Notes: generated from the sequence alone by a model not told the origin. DNA of 64,000 nucleotides from Thalassomonas haliotis (GCF_028657945.1 NZ_CP059693.1:2542001-2606000), one strand, 5' to 3'. Positions 1 to 9,432 are shown, counted from the first letter of the stretch. Translations and numbers: made by a program.

Positions 1-74
1 GGCGGGAAATTAAAAAATGAATCCGTGAACGATGGCGTTCTCGTCAGTTTAAATACCTGGTTTAAGAGGTTGCT

Positions 75-2672
75 ATGCCCGGCATAAAAAGTCCCCTTGA
101 TATCGATCTTACCAAGCCGGCAGCAATAAAAGCTTATCTGTTGCAACATGAAGCAAGGCTTAGCCGTCAATTTTTTGAGACTTCCATTGAAAGCCTGCAA
201 ACGCAAAGAGCCGTTTTATTTGACAATTTATTAATGGCCTTGTGGCGCTATTATGGTTTGCAACAGGCAAATAACATCTCGCTCAATGCCGTGGGCGGCT
301 TTGGCCGGCAAACACTGCATCCAAGATCTGATATTGATATTTGTATCATATTCGACAAGGGGTTAGAAAAAGAGCAGGAAGCCAATTTATCCGCGTTTTT
401 AACGCGGTTATGGGATTTAGGTGTCGATGTCGGCCATGCGGTACGCTCTGAAAAGGACAATATCGAGGCGGCTAAAGCAGATATCACCATAGCAACCAAC
501 CTGTTGGATATCAGAACCCTGTGCGGGCCTGCAAACCATGCAAAAAATATTCTTGAGAAGTTATATACCTGTGATATCTGGAGCAGCCGGCTGTTTTTCC
601 AGCACAAGGTTGCTGAACAGGATGTGAGGCATGAAAAGGCCAATAATACCGCCTTGTACTTGGAGCCGAATATTAAAAACAACCCGGGCGGCATGCGGGA
701 TGTGCAGACCATTATTTGGATCGCCCGAAAACATTTTAATGTCGGGGATGCGCAGTCATTAAAATCACTGGGTTTTCTTAAGTTTGATGAATACTCAGAG
801 TTGATCGAGTCTTATGATTTTATTTGCCGGATACGCTGGGCACTGCATACGGTAGCTAACCGGGCGGAAGAGAAATTACTGTTTGATCACCAGCTGGATG
901 TGGCTAAGTTTATGAAATTTGGTCATGGAGAGAATGCCCAGCTGGCTGTCGAAAAAATGATGCGCCAGCTGTTTCGGGCCATGACCCGGGTGCAAGAGCT
1001 CAATCAAATGATGCTCGGGGTGTTTAAACGAGAAGTGCTTTACACAGATAAAAAAGCTTGTGTCCGGGTGGATTTAGATGAGCACTTTTTTGTGTCAAAC
1101 AATATGATACAAGCAAAATATGATGAGGTGTTTTTTAATAAATCCAATGTTATCCGCCTGTTTGGCTTTATTGCCGGCGATGATGACATTCATGGCATAG
1201 CGCCGGAAACGTTAAGGCTTATCAGGCAAACGCGAAGGCAGCTGCTCGGGGAGCTACAGGATTATCAGGAATGCCGAAAAGCATTTATTGCGCTTATTAA
1301 GCACGAAAATGGCTTAAAACGTGCCTTTGCTTTAATGCACAGGTACGGCATTCTGGCCTCATATTTTCCCCAATGGAAAGCAATCGAAGGGCAAATGCAG
1401 TTTGATATGCACAATGCGTATACTGTTGATGAGCATGCCTTTAAACTGATCCAGTGTATCGACAACTTTACCGCGGATAAAAAGCAGAAAAGTTTACTCA
1501 CCAGTATCTACAGAGCGAGTTCCCTTAAACATATTTTGGTGATTGCCGGTTTATGCCATGATTTATCCGGTAAACAGTCGCACGAAACCAATGAAATCAG
1601 TGCTATTCATGCAAAAGAGTTTGCTTTACTCCATGACTTAAAAAAATCAGAAGTAGACTTAATCCATTGGATTGTCGATAACCAGGATCTGTTGATTGCC
1701 ACTACGCAAACATTAGATATACAAGATCCGGAAGTGATCAAAACCGTTGCCAAGAAAATTCGCAGCGAAGCTAAATTAAATGCCCTGTATTGTTTCACCG
1801 TTGCCGACTTAATGGCCACCAATGAGCAAAGCTGGAATGAGTGGCAGCAGAGTTTGCTTAACGAGCTTTATTTGTCATTGAGAAGCGCACTAAAAAAAGG
1901 CATTGAAAATGTCTTTGAGCAGCGGGTGGTGATCCGGGAAAATAAAATTGAAGCACTTGCGGAGTTAACGGCTAATGCCTTTGATGAAGCTGAGATAAAA
2001 GCATTATGGGCAAGCTTACCTTCCAGCTTTTTTAGTTCGAACCAAGTCAATGAAATAGCCGAGTTTAGCGCACAAATATTAGCCCACCGGGGGGATGACC
2101 AGGTGGTGTCCCTTTCGGATGATACTAATCTGGAATGTAGCAATTTATTGGTTTATGCCAATGACAGGAGTATGTTATTTGTCGATTTGTTTAATGCCCT
2201 GTCTTTACTGAAAATACGGGTGAAAGAGGCGCAGCTGCATAAGACTAAAAACAATAAGGTTCTGGAGGTCATTAAACTGCTTGATCATAACGGTGAAACC
2301 ATTGCCGATGGCTACCGCTCAGAGCAAGTGAAGAAAAGCGTAAGGAAAGTGCTTTGTGGTCCGGATAGCGTTAAAAAACCTGCCAGCCCGAGATTTGTCA
2401 AAAACTTTGAGAATGCGCCTGAGGTAGAGTTTTTGGCCACGCCCAAATCCAACAAAACCTTATTGCGGATAAATGCTTTAGACAACCCCCTGTTTATAGA
2501 AAAAATTTGCAATGTGTTTAAACATAAACAACTGACCATTCATTCCGCTAAAATAAGTACCTTGGGGGAGTGTTCGGAAAATGTTTTCACTATTTCTTCT
2601 AAAGACAATTCGGCGATATCGAACCAGGACAAAACCGAGTTAGCCCAGTTATTAGTTAATAATATTGCTTAA
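75..2672 (+). CDS. glnD: Bifunctional PII uridylyltransferase / uridylyl-removing enzyme GlnD
   Basis: GlnD senses glutamine and modifies PII proteins (GlnB/GlnK) by adding or removing UMP. The 865 residues match the usual family length. The N-terminal nucleotidyltransferase motif is intact: GGFGR near residues 74-78 and the acidic pair D86 and D88 in SDID. The helical region carries NNPGGMRDVQTI. The C-terminus, about residues 690-770 and 790-865, fits two ACT domains. The ATG follows AGAGG about 6 nt upstream. The HD domain is unusual: HD in CHDLSGK is kept, but the segments that in E. coli GlnD read FHAYTVDEH, KGRGGDHS and RQHLLMS read MHNAYTVDEH, SGKQSHETN and DNQDLLI here. Several expected metal or active-site histidines are therefore missing. 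Family identity is certain; loss of the uridylyl-removing activity is inference. Confidence 0.96.
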   Translation: MPGIKSPLDIDLTKPAAIKAYLLQHEARLSRQFFETSIESLQTQRAVLFDNLLMALWRYYGLQQANNISLNAVGGFGRQTLHPRSDIDICIIFDKGLEKEQEANLSAFLTRLWDLGVDVGHAVRSEKDNIEAAKADITIATNLLDIRTLCGPANHAKNILEKLYTCDIWSSRLFFQHKVAEQDVRHEKANNTALYLEPNIKNNPGGMRDVQTIIWIARKHFNVGDAQSLKSLGFLKFDEYSELIESYDFICRIRWALHTVANRAEEKLLFDHQLDVAKFMKFGHGENAQLAVEKMMRQLFRAMTRVQELNQMMLGVFKREVLYTDKKACVRVDLDEHFFVSNNMIQAKYDEVFFNKSNVIRLFGFIAGDDDIHGIAPETLRLIRQTRRQLLGELQDYQECRKAFIALIKHENGLKRAFALMHRYGILASYFPQWKAIEGQMQFDMHNAYTVDEHAFKLIQCIDNFTADKKQKSLLTSIYRASSLKHILVIAGLCHDLSGKQSHETNEISAIHAKEFALLHDLKKSEVDLIHWIVDNQDLLIATTQTLDIQDPEVIKTVAKKIRSEAKLNALYCFTVADLMATNEQSWNEWQQSLLNELYLSLRSALKKGIENVFEQRVVIRENKIEALAELTANAFDEAEIKALWASLPSSFFSSNQVNEIAEFSAQILAHRGDDQVVSLSDDTNLECSNLLVYANDRSMLFVDLFNALSLLKIRVKEAQLHKTKNNKVLEVIKLLDHNGETIADGYRSEQVKKSVRKVLCGPDSVKKPASPRFVKNFENAPEVEFLATPKSNKTLLRINALDNPLFIEKICNVFKHKQLTIHSAKISTLGECSENVFTISSKDNSAISNQDKTELAQLLVNNIA

Positions 2673-2804
2673 GTCCGGCGGGGATTTCGCTTGTCTTATG
2701 CACTTTTATGGTGTTCACAACAAAAAATTAGCCGCTTCTTTGTTTAATGGTCATGAATTTGAAATAAATTGATTTGTATCACCCTCTAAAAATTGTGGGT
2801 TTTG

Positions 2805-2810
2805 TATAAT
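2805..2810 (+). promoter_or_regulatory. Candidate -10 box upstream of the DUF3083-like gene
   Basis: A perfect TATAAT lies 35 nt before the ATG at 2845, in the gap after glnD. No convincing -35 box sits 16-18 nt further upstream, so this is only a candidate. Confidence 0.35.
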
Positions 2811-2844
2811 GGCGAAAAATACTAATTGATAAACGGAATTGTTC

Positions 2845-3960
2845 ATGTCTATTCTACGCAAACGTAGCGCCCAACATAAAGTCTATATCCCGTCGTCTGT
2901 GCGGGAAAACCAATATTTACTGGCTAAATTTGATATTACGGATGAGTTATTGGCCCGGTTTTCCAGTGTGATTGACCTTAGCTGCCGGCAGCCTTATTTA
3001 CGTTTCTATGAAATTATCTCGGGGTTGTTCTTCAATATTAATAATGAACTGGATTTGGAAAGCGGTAAATTTGTCGCCAATGATAAATTTACCCGGGTAC
3101 GCTATAGCCAGGAAAAGGTGACGGCACAAACGGATCAGCAAATCCTGTTTTTGTATAACTCCCAATACCATACCGGTCAAAATGCCTACTATGACGGTGA
3201 GCAGCGGGCGAAAAAGATCACTTTGGTCTTTTTAGCTAACGGCGATGATATCCGCCTTGATGCGGCCAAGTTCCATCAAAAAGTGAAAAAAGCCATTAAT
3301 GAGTTCAGTGACCAGCTTGGTTTAAAAGGAAAAGATGTCAGGATATGTGATCATCAGCATTTAACCTATGATTTATTTGCCAAAGAAAAAGGCATTTCGG
3401 GTATTCAGGCCCATAAACTGCGTTCGATGACTGACAGGTATGCCGCCGACGGTTATTACCTGGAGGAAAATATTGATGAATTGACCTATGCCATTGTCGA
3501 TTTACCGGTGAACCGCCGCTTAAAGCAGCTTGCCGCGATTGATGAACTTGTCGCCCAGCCCTATCAACCCTTATATGAATTGGTGGAAAGCGCTTTTATT
3601 GCCGCGGCAAAACGTTATCAACTCAGCCACGGCGCTATGGTTGCCAATGGTTTGATCCCTATTGTCAGGCGCAGTGAACAGCAGGTGGTGCTGGAAAATG
3701 GCGAGCTGCAGATGCTGGGTTATAATCCCGCCCATGCCGCCAGCGGTTTCACGGGTATCTGGTCCGGAAATAAGCTTACCGATTGTATTCAATTCGTTTT
3801 TGTCGCATCGGTGCATGATAATACCGGCTATGGCTATGGTAAGTTTTTAAGCCAGGTTGAATATGCCCTGGCTGCGATGGCGGAACAATTAGAATACGTC
3901 TACCAAAAAGAAGAGTTGCTGGTGCGTTTTCATCAGCATATCGGCTTTTATCCCGCCTAG
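2845..3960 (+). CDS. Conserved hypothetical protein, DUF3083-like
   Basis: A soluble protein of 371 residues with no signal peptide, membrane segment or catalytic motif that I can name. From memory it resembles the DUF3083 family, which is restricted to marine gammaproteobacteria such as Shewanella and Colwellia; I could not check this. A TTG lies two codons upstream at 2839, but the ATG at 2845 has ACGGA about 8 nt before it and is preferred. The gene follows glnD by 172 nt with its own candidate -10 box and ends at a strong terminator, so it is probably transcribed alone. Function unknown. Confidence 0.75.
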   Translation: MSILRKRSAQHKVYIPSSVRENQYLLAKFDITDELLARFSSVIDLSCRQPYLRFYEIISGLFFNINNELDLESGKFVANDKFTRVRYSQEKVTAQTDQQILFLYNSQYHTGQNAYYDGEQRAKKITLVFLANGDDIRLDAAKFHQKVKKAINEFSDQLGLKGKDVRICDHQHLTYDLFAKEKGISGIQAHKLRSMTDRYAADGYYLEENIDELTYAIVDLPVNRRLKQLAAIDELVAQPYQPLYELVESAFIAAAKRYQLSHGAMVANGLIPIVRRSEQQVVLENGELQMLGYNPAHAASGFTGIWSGNKLTDCIQFVFVASVHDNTGYGYGKFLSQVEYALAAMAEQLEYVYQKEELLVRFHQHIGFYPA

Positions 3961-3970
3961 CTGTTCACCC

Positions 3971-4016
3971 AAAGAGGGCACCGTGCGGGGACTTCCTGCC
4001 GGTGCCTTTGTTTTTT
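3971..4016 (+). terminator. Rho-independent terminator after the DUF3083-like gene
   Basis: GGCACCG (3977-3983) pairs with CGGTGCC (4000-4006) and is followed by TTTGTTTTTT. It starts 10 nt after the stop codon of the gene ending at 3960. Confidence 0.85.
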
Positions 4017-4187
4017 CACTGCACAGTTTTCCTCCTGTTTTTGTCAACGCCAGCGCCAATGGCAAATGTTTTGCTGCTTTTTCAAACGGAAAATAAAACA
4101 TTCACTTTATTATTTAAAATTAAATGTTAATTAAGCCAGTCTTGTGATGAAATTGTTTTATAATTGCCAGATAAGAGGTATTAACGG

Positions 4188-4640
4188 GTGGCGAATAAAA
4201 TGTTTCATACGGAATTGATAAAAAAGTATTTGTTTGTCTTTTTTATCTCAATCCTGGTTTTGGGTTGTAGTAAAGAAAAACAAGAACCGTCGGCGGATGA
4301 AGTCGCGGTAGCCTTTTTTGACGCTATTTATAATCAAAAGGATATTAACCAGGCTCTGCTCCTGTGCTCGGAAAGGTTTGCCAAACAAGTGAAACAGCAG
4401 CGCTCGGCAAGCCAGGTGGCCCGGCGTCTGTTTAATATGTCGTTTGATTCTGTGCAAATCAATGCCGCTTTAGGAGATAAAAAACTCCGGGAAGAGTTTA
4501 ATCAGCAGGGCAGCTTAACTATCTTATTTACCGGCCTTCGCCAGGAAAAAGTCTATAAAGACTTGAAAAAAATCAAAATGATCAAGCAGGGAAATACCTG
4601 GCTGATTGATGAAATATTAGCCGACCCTATGCCGGTTTAA
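4188..4640 (+). CDS. Small predicted lipoprotein of unknown function
   Basis: A 150-residue protein with a type II signal peptide: positively charged start, hydrophobic stretch and lipobox VLGC near residues 24-27, followed by SKE. It is expected to be lipid-anchored in the cell envelope. The GTG start at 4188 is favoured over the ATG at 4200 because AAGAGG lies 9 nt before the GTG but 21 nt before the ATG. The mature part is a small alpha/beta domain that could be NTF2/DUF4878-like (an ADEVAVAFFDAIY start and a WLIDEIL end), but this is only a resemblance. No operon partner is apparent. Confidence 0.7.
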   Translation: MANKMFHTELIKKYLFVFFISILVLGCSKEKQEPSADEVAVAFFDAIYNQKDINQALLLCSERFAKQVKQQRSASQVARRLFNMSFDSVQINAALGDKKLREEFNQQGSLTILFTGLRQEKVYKDLKKIKMIKQGNTWLIDEILADPMPV

Positions 4641-4836
4641 CGCGGTTTCTGTTGTTTACTTGCCCGGTTAATTGCTTTGTGTCTGACTTATGAGCGATTA
4701 GCGCCGGGTACGCCTTGAAGAGATGGAGCTGGCGGTTAAAAACTGCTATTATTCGCGCATTGTTTTATCTGCTTATTTTTCCTGCTGTCTCATGGATGAA
4801 ACTAAAGAAAAAGCGTCATTTCATTTATAGGCAAGC

Positions 4837-6474
4837 ATGCTCCGTTTATCACACTTTAACCGAAATACCATTAAGGGCGATGTTTTTGGCGCCCTCACGT
4901 CCACCATAGTCGCGCTGCCGTTTGCGCTGGCCTTTGGGGTTACCTCGGGTGCCGGCGCCATTGCCGGTATCTACTGCGCGGTTTTAACCGGTTTTTTCGC
5001 CTCCTTGTTTGGCGGCACCAATCCGCAGATCTCTGGTCCCAATACCGGATTAACCGTGGCGATGGCGGCGATATTGAGCAGTTTTATCGCTCAGTCGCCG
5101 GAGCAGGGCATGGCGGCGGCTTTCACCGTTGTGACCCTGGCAGGCCTGTTCCAGATGTTATTTGGGGTATTGAAACTGGGGAAATACTTTGTCCTGGTTT
5201 CTTACCCGGTGATTTCCGGCTTTACCTCAGGTATCGGGGTATTGATCATCTTGTCCCAGATGGAGCCATTGTTTGGTGTCAGCGCGCAGCAAATGCTGAC
5301 GCAATTCTCTTCCGGCGGTATCTCGGCGGAGCAGCTGATTAACAGCAATGTTTTGCTGGGGCTTGGGTGTCTACTGTTATTGTTTCTCTGGCCGGAACGG
5401 CTCAACCGGATAGTTCCGGCGAGTATCATTGCCCTGATGGTCGCTACCGCTTATTTTGTTTTCTCCGGGGCTTCTGTTCCTGTGGTTGGTGCCATTACCT
5501 CTGAGCTGCCTTCTTTTAATCTGCCGGTATACAATGCTGAGCTTGTCAGTGAAATGATCAAGTCGGCATTATTGATTGCCACCTTAAGTACGCTGGACTC
5601 GTTAATGACCTCCCTTACCGTGGATAGTATCAGTAACGATCTTCACGACTCGGATCAGGAGCTGATCGGCCAGGGGGTCGGCAATATGATCGCCGGTTTG
5701 TTCGGCGCTTTGCCCGGCGGCGGCGCGACTATGCGTACGGTGACCAATTTAAGGGCAGGGGGGACGACCCCGCTTTCGGGCATTTTACACGCGCTTTTTA
5801 TCCTGGCGATAGTACTTTGGGCCGGTGAGTATACCGCCTATATTCCGGTAGCTGTGCTCTCGGCTATCCTGCTTAAAGTCGGCATCGGCATTATTGACTG
5901 GAATTTCCTTAAGCGTATTCATCAAATCCCGTTATTCAGTGTCGGGTTAATGCTGTCGACCTTAGTGATGTCGGTGGCGATAGATCTGGTGACTGCGGTA
6001 CTGATCGGCGTTTTCCTGGCAAACCTGGTAACCATACGCCGTTTATCTGAAATTCAACTGGATAATTTAAAGCTTTGTAGCGGGCAGGAAGATGAGCAAT
6101 TGCCCCTGGATGAAAAACAGTTATTGCAGGGAATGTCAGACAGGGTCCTGCTGCTGCATATTTCCGGTCCCATCAGCTTTGGTGTGGCCCGCAGTTTGAA
6201 GCAGAGTGTTGCCCAGGTCGATCAGGATAAAACCTTACTGATTGATTTAAGTGACGCCCGTTTTGTTGGTATCAGCAGTACCATTGCCATTGAAGAAATT
6301 ATCGTCAGCCACCTGAACCAGGGACGGGATGTGATTTTGGCCAGTGTTTGCGAGCGGGTACGCAAAGACTTTGATAAGTTAAAATTGCTGGAGAGAATAC
6401 CCAAGCAGCATATTTTTACCAGCCGTAAACAGGCATTAACTTATTTAAGTGAAAATACGCGTAAAGAAGATTAA
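4837..6474 (+). CDS. SulP-family anion permease with C-terminal STAS domain
   Basis: A 545-residue inner-membrane transporter. Residues 1-410 form a series of hydrophobic helices, with the SulP signatures ISGPNTGLTVAMAAI in the first part and a GNMIAGLFGALPGGGATMRT segment in the middle. The C-terminal 110 residues form a STAS regulatory domain (ISGPISFGVARSL, then IDLSDARFVGISST). The family carries sulfate, bicarbonate or dicarboxylates; the substrate cannot be read from sequence. No carbonic anhydrase gene or sulfate pathway gene is adjacent. A terminator lies 38 nt after the stop, so it is likely a single-gene unit. Confidence 0.92.
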   Translation: MLRLSHFNRNTIKGDVFGALTSTIVALPFALAFGVTSGAGAIAGIYCAVLTGFFASLFGGTNPQISGPNTGLTVAMAAILSSFIAQSPEQGMAAAFTVVTLAGLFQMLFGVLKLGKYFVLVSYPVISGFTSGIGVLIILSQMEPLFGVSAQQMLTQFSSGGISAEQLINSNVLLGLGCLLLLFLWPERLNRIVPASIIALMVATAYFVFSGASVPVVGAITSELPSFNLPVYNAELVSEMIKSALLIATLSTLDSLMTSLTVDSISNDLHDSDQELIGQGVGNMIAGLFGALPGGGATMRTVTNLRAGGTTPLSGILHALFILAIVLWAGEYTAYIPVAVLSAILLKVGIGIIDWNFLKRIHQIPLFSVGLMLSTLVMSVAIDLVTAVLIGVFLANLVTIRRLSEIQLDNLKLCSGQEDEQLPLDEKQLLQGMSDRVLLLHISGPISFGVARSLKQSVAQVDQDKTLLIDLSDARFVGISSTIAIEEIIVSHLNQGRDVILASVCERVRKDFDKLKLLERIPKQHIFTSRKQALTYLSENTRKED

Positions 6475-6512
6475 CTTAGGTAATCGTTATCGCCTTTTGG
6501 CATTACACAATG

Positions 6513-6550
6513 AAAAAGCCCCTTTTATCTATGATAAACAGGGGCTTTAT
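6513..6550 (+). terminator. Terminator-like hairpin after the SulP gene
   Basis: AAAGCCCCT (6515-6523) and AGGGGCTTT (6540-6548) form a perfect 9-bp stem with a 16-nt loop. The T run after it is short, so termination strength is uncertain. It directly abuts the 52-bp tandem repeat. Confidence 0.65.
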
Positions 6551-6682
6551 GTACAGGATGTACGGTATGCCGGGGACTCATGGAAGAGCAGGAACGGCGA
6601 TTGTACAGGATGTACGGTATGCCGGGGGCTCATGGAAGAGCAGGAACGGCGATTGTACAGGATGTACGGTATGCCGGGGGCT
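6550..6682. repeat. 52-bp tandem repeat, about 2.6 copies
   Basis: Copies start at 6550, 6602 and 6654, each beginning TGTACAGGATGTACGG and continuing through a G-rich block and GGAAGAGCAGGAACGGCGAT. Copies 1 and 2 differ by one base (GGGGACT versus GGGGGCT). The third stops after GGGGGCT and then forms a short inverted repeat, GGGGCT (6677-6682) with AGCCCC (6697-6702). An open frame passes through the array but it has no ribosome site or known domain. Confidence 0.9.
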
Positions 6683-6735
6683 TATGTAAAAGCATCAGCC
6701 CCAACGGCTATTCATTAACAGGGTGAAACTGCTCT

Positions 6736-7131
6736 CTATTTGGCGATAGAGATGGTTAAGTGGTCAAACAATTTGATTTGATCCAGCACCTGCACCACTT
6801 TATCGTAACTGGTATTATAGTGGGGCAGCACCACGGCGCTGTTGGTCTCATGCTTGGCAAGAAAGTTTTCGATCCGTGCCGGGATACGCTCTATATCCAC
6901 TAATTTATTGTTAAACCTGACACTGCCGCTCTCATCGATATTAATCATGATCACCGGGTTATTGCTGTTGGTTTTTTTGTTGGCATCCGGCCTGTTGACC
7001 AATATGCCTTCTTCTTTGACAAAGGAGGTGGTGACGATAAAAAAGATCAATAAAATGAAAACAATATCTAACATCGGGGTCATATCAACCTCGCCTTGTT
7101 CATTTTCATGTTTAACGCGTTTTCTGGCCAT
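6736..7131 (-). CDS. ExbD/TolR-family biopolymer transport protein, orphan
   Basis: A 131-residue inner-membrane protein with one transmembrane segment near residues 20-40 (MLDIVFILLIFFIVTTSFV), preceded by the conserved DMTPMLD. The Asp at the start of that helix is the family's proton-pathway residue. The rest is a periplasmic alpha/beta domain. ExbD normally works with ExbB and TonB to energise outer-membrane receptors, but neither is encoded nearby, so it must pair with partners elsewhere or be a spare copy. AAGGAC lies 8-9 nt before the ATG. The preceding gene on this strand ends 224 nt away, so it is not clearly in an operon. Confidence 0.9.
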   Translation of the reverse strand: MARKRVKHENEQGEVDMTPMLDIVFILLIFFIVTTSFVKEEGILVNRPDANKKTNSNNPVIMINIDESGSVRFNNKLVDIERIPARIENFLAKHETNSAVVLPHYNTSYDKVVQVLDQIKLFDHLTISIAK

Positions 7132-7355
7132 AATCGTGGTCCTTTTCTTATTATTGGTAAGACCACTATGTACGAATGATTACGTAGTTGCAAGTGGCTT
7201 GGCAAAAATAAATACGAAAGGTTAGGTAATTCGATGTGGTTTTTGATTGATAAAAGATATCAAAAGGTTAGCCTAAATAAATTTTCTCCTGTGGCTATAG
7301 GGCAACCTTTATGACGGGCAAGCCTGATCATGACTGAGTTTCCTGCTCTGGCTGA

Positions 7356-8741
7356 TCAGGCGGTCTCTAAATTACTTTCCGGCTTAAGTTTCTGTACAAA
7401 CAGGGCGGTTTTTCCATTGCCGGTTTTTTGGATCTTGCTGGTAAATTCGATATTGATATCCATGTTCTGGCCAAATTTTTCACTGAGTTTGGCATTTATT
7501 TTCTTGATGTCGCCGTCATCAAAGTCATTTTTGCGGATGATATGCAGATCCAGCTCGCCTTTATTTTTTTGGATAAACTGGAATTGAATGACATTGTCGG
7601 TGGCATTGGGAATATCGATATTGGCAACGGGAATATTGGCTCCGTCTTTACCCACGGCAAAATTCTTTCTCCTGCCGCCATGTAATTCAAATAACGGAAA
7701 AGGGCGTTTGCAGGCACAAGCCTGGCTTTTCAGCACACCGACATCGCCGGTATCGTAACGGATAAAGGGCATGGCATAATTGGTTAAGCTGGTGGCGATA
7801 ATTCTATCCCCTTTGGTTTCGCTGTGAGGAACAAACTCGGTAACGGCAAAGTCCGAGCACAAATGTAATCCCTGGTGCTGTTCGCACTCTATGCCTAAAA
7901 CGGCCCTTTCTTCCATGCCGTACCAGTCATAACATTTACAGCCCCAGTATTCTTCTATGATCTGCCGTTGCCAGTCATGCAGCATTTCTGAATGGGAAAA
8001 CACGGCTTTAAATTGACAGGGGGCGGGAATCTTTTTTCCTTTTAAAAACTTGGTCAGTAATACCAGGGCACTGGGGTAGGTGTCGATATATTCGACCTGA
8101 TATTGGGCGAGTGCCTTTGCATAATCCCGGGCTTTATCTTCCTTTAAATGGTAGGCAGATAAGATTAACAGGTCCCTTACCGGGTTATAAGCATGCACTG
8201 CCTCACCGGGTAAGGTCCAGTCGGCAAGTTTTGCCCCTAATTTACCGACTTTATGACCGCCCCAGTTAAAAAACCGCCAGATATAAGGGTCAAAATTTAG
8301 GTAGTCTTTGTCTTTATCATAATAAAATTTCAGGGGGATGCCGGTGGAGCCGCTGGTGGAGCAGGTGATCACCTGATCGTCCGTGTATCCGTCGGCCCTG
8401 AGTCGGTGAACATTCTGCCGGATAATGTCTTTGGTGAGTATCGGGAGTTTTCGCAGATCATCGACGCATTGAATATCGTTTGGGGTTAATTTTAACTGGT
8501 GAAACAGATCCCGGTAGTAAGGGACATTTTTTACTGCGTGAGCAATAAGTTTGGTTAATTCGTGATCCTGGTAAGCCTGCATTTCTTCACGGCTCCACCA
8601 TTGGGATTGCTGAAGAAATTTCAGCTCTCGGTAAAACTTCTTGCCTAAGCGTAAACGCAGCGGTAAACGGCTATAGCCATACTTGAGCATGTCTTTAACC
8701 TGTGTCGGGAGTTTTTTATAAGTATTTGATATGTTAAGCAT
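7356..8741 (-). CDS. CapK/PaaK-like adenylate-forming enzyme
   Basis: A 461-residue member of the phenylacetate-CoA ligase / CapK branch of the ANL superfamily, which activates carboxylic acids as acyl adenylates. Visible motifs are the phosphate-binding loop CSTSGSTGIPLKFYYDKDK (about residues 129-147), YDWYGMEERAVLG (A5-like) and IRYDTGDVGVL (A7-like), followed by a cysteine-containing ACACKRPFP segment. Members of this branch occur in polysaccharide clusters or aromatic-acid pathways. Neither context is present: neighbours are an orphan ExbD and a GNAT, so the substrate is unknown. No signal peptide; expected in the cytoplasm. Confidence 0.85.
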   Translation of the reverse strand: MLNISNTYKKLPTQVKDMLKYGYSRLPLRLRLGKKFYRELKFLQQSQWWSREEMQAYQDHELTKLIAHAVKNVPYYRDLFHQLKLTPNDIQCVDDLRKLPILTKDIIRQNVHRLRADGYTDDQVITCSTSGSTGIPLKFYYDKDKDYLNFDPYIWRFFNWGGHKVGKLGAKLADWTLPGEAVHAYNPVRDLLILSAYHLKEDKARDYAKALAQYQVEYIDTYPSALVLLTKFLKGKKIPAPCQFKAVFSHSEMLHDWQRQIIEEYWGCKCYDWYGMEERAVLGIECEQHQGLHLCSDFAVTEFVPHSETKGDRIIATSLTNYAMPFIRYDTGDVGVLKSQACACKRPFPLFELHGGRRKNFAVGKDGANIPVANIDIPNATDNVIQFQFIQKNKGELDLHIIRKNDFDDGDIKKINAKLSEKFGQNMDINIEFTSKIQKTGNGKTALFVQKLKPESNLETA

Positions 8742-8964
8742 AACTCATCCTTAAATTATAGCTTTGCTGATTTCCTCCTACTGCTTGAACTTCCGGATCC
8801 TAATAGCTGTGACTAAATTATTGATAGGGCAAATCAGTGTTAACGTTTGCCCTGTTTTACTGCTCTTTTAAACTTTTCTGCATAATTTCCTGTCCAGAAA
8901 TACGTTAATGGATTTTTAACTTTCTGTCTATTATTTGTTCGTTTGTTTTATTGCGGCTGCGAGT

Positions 8965-9432
8965 TTATTTAATATCGCGGATGAAGATGGCAAGTTCAGG
9001 TTTGGCTTTAATATATTGTAAATAGCGCCTGGCTAGCAAAGGGGATAGCTGGTCGAGGTTTGCCAGTTGAAAGTTATTCGATAAGTACAGGGGAGCCAGC
9101 TCCGGGGCGGCGAAGCACACGGAAAGCGGATGAAAAGTGCGGGAGTAGTCCAGTAAGCTGGCGGCTATTGAGAGTCGGCGGTGATCGGGGGCAACGACCA
9201 GGGCGTGCAATAGGCTTTGCCTATTTTCAGCAAGCAGTTGGGAATACAAAACACTGGCGATAATATCTTGCTTGTCTTTCACCAGGTAACAGCTGTCCAG
9301 TCCCATAAAACTTGCGCTATAACTGTGTTGGCGGTAAAAGCGTTTGATGGCTTTTTTATCGGACTTTTCTGCCCGGCAAAATTCGAATTCAGGGAGGGGC
9401 GAGGTCATAAGGTCACAGCCGGGGTTTTTCAT
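8965..9432 (-). CDS. GNAT-family N-acetyltransferase-like protein
   Basis: A 155-residue protein with a GNAT-like layout: an N-terminal strand-helix (FCRAEKSDKKAIKRFYRQH), a central strand with SLLHALVVAPDHRRLSIAASLL, where RRLSIA takes the place of the Q/RxxGxG/A acetyl-CoA loop and is poorly conserved, and a C-terminal YLSNNFQ. Acetyl-CoA binding may be weakened. It lies 57 nt downstream of ilvH on the same strand but beyond a strong hairpin. Met9 (start at 9408) is an alternative start; neither has a clear ribosome site. The substrate is unknown. Confidence 0.65.
   Translation of the reverse strand: MKNPGCDLMTSPLPEFEFCRAEKSDKKAIKRFYRQHSYSASFMGLDSCYLVKDKQDIIASVLYSQLLAENRQSLLHALVVAPDHRRLSIAASLLDYSRTFHPLSVCFAAPELAPLYLSNNFQLANLDQLSPLLARRYLQYIKAKPELAIFIRDIK

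Noticed and set aside
1..84. A frame open from the window start to a TAA near 84, which might be the end of an upstream gene
   Set aside because: The 27 residues match no C-terminus I know (for example not methionine aminopeptidase, often upstream of glnD), and it overlaps the glnD start.
251..712. Long antisense ORFs opposite glnD and other genes, including several near 46.5 kb and 56 kb
   Set aside because: They lie opposite well-supported genes, lack ribosome sites and show low-complexity or cysteine/serine-rich translations typical of shadow frames.
4715..4909. A 64-codon ORF overlapping the start of the SulP gene
   Set aside because: It runs in another frame into the permease coding region and shows no domain.
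6550..6682. CRISPR array
   Set aside because: The copies are head-to-tail with no variable spacers, and no cas gene is nearby.
6449..6718. An 89-codon ORF through the tandem repeat
   Set aside because: It has no ribosome site, starts inside the SulP gene and merely translates the 52-bp repeat, whose length does not preserve a stable frame.
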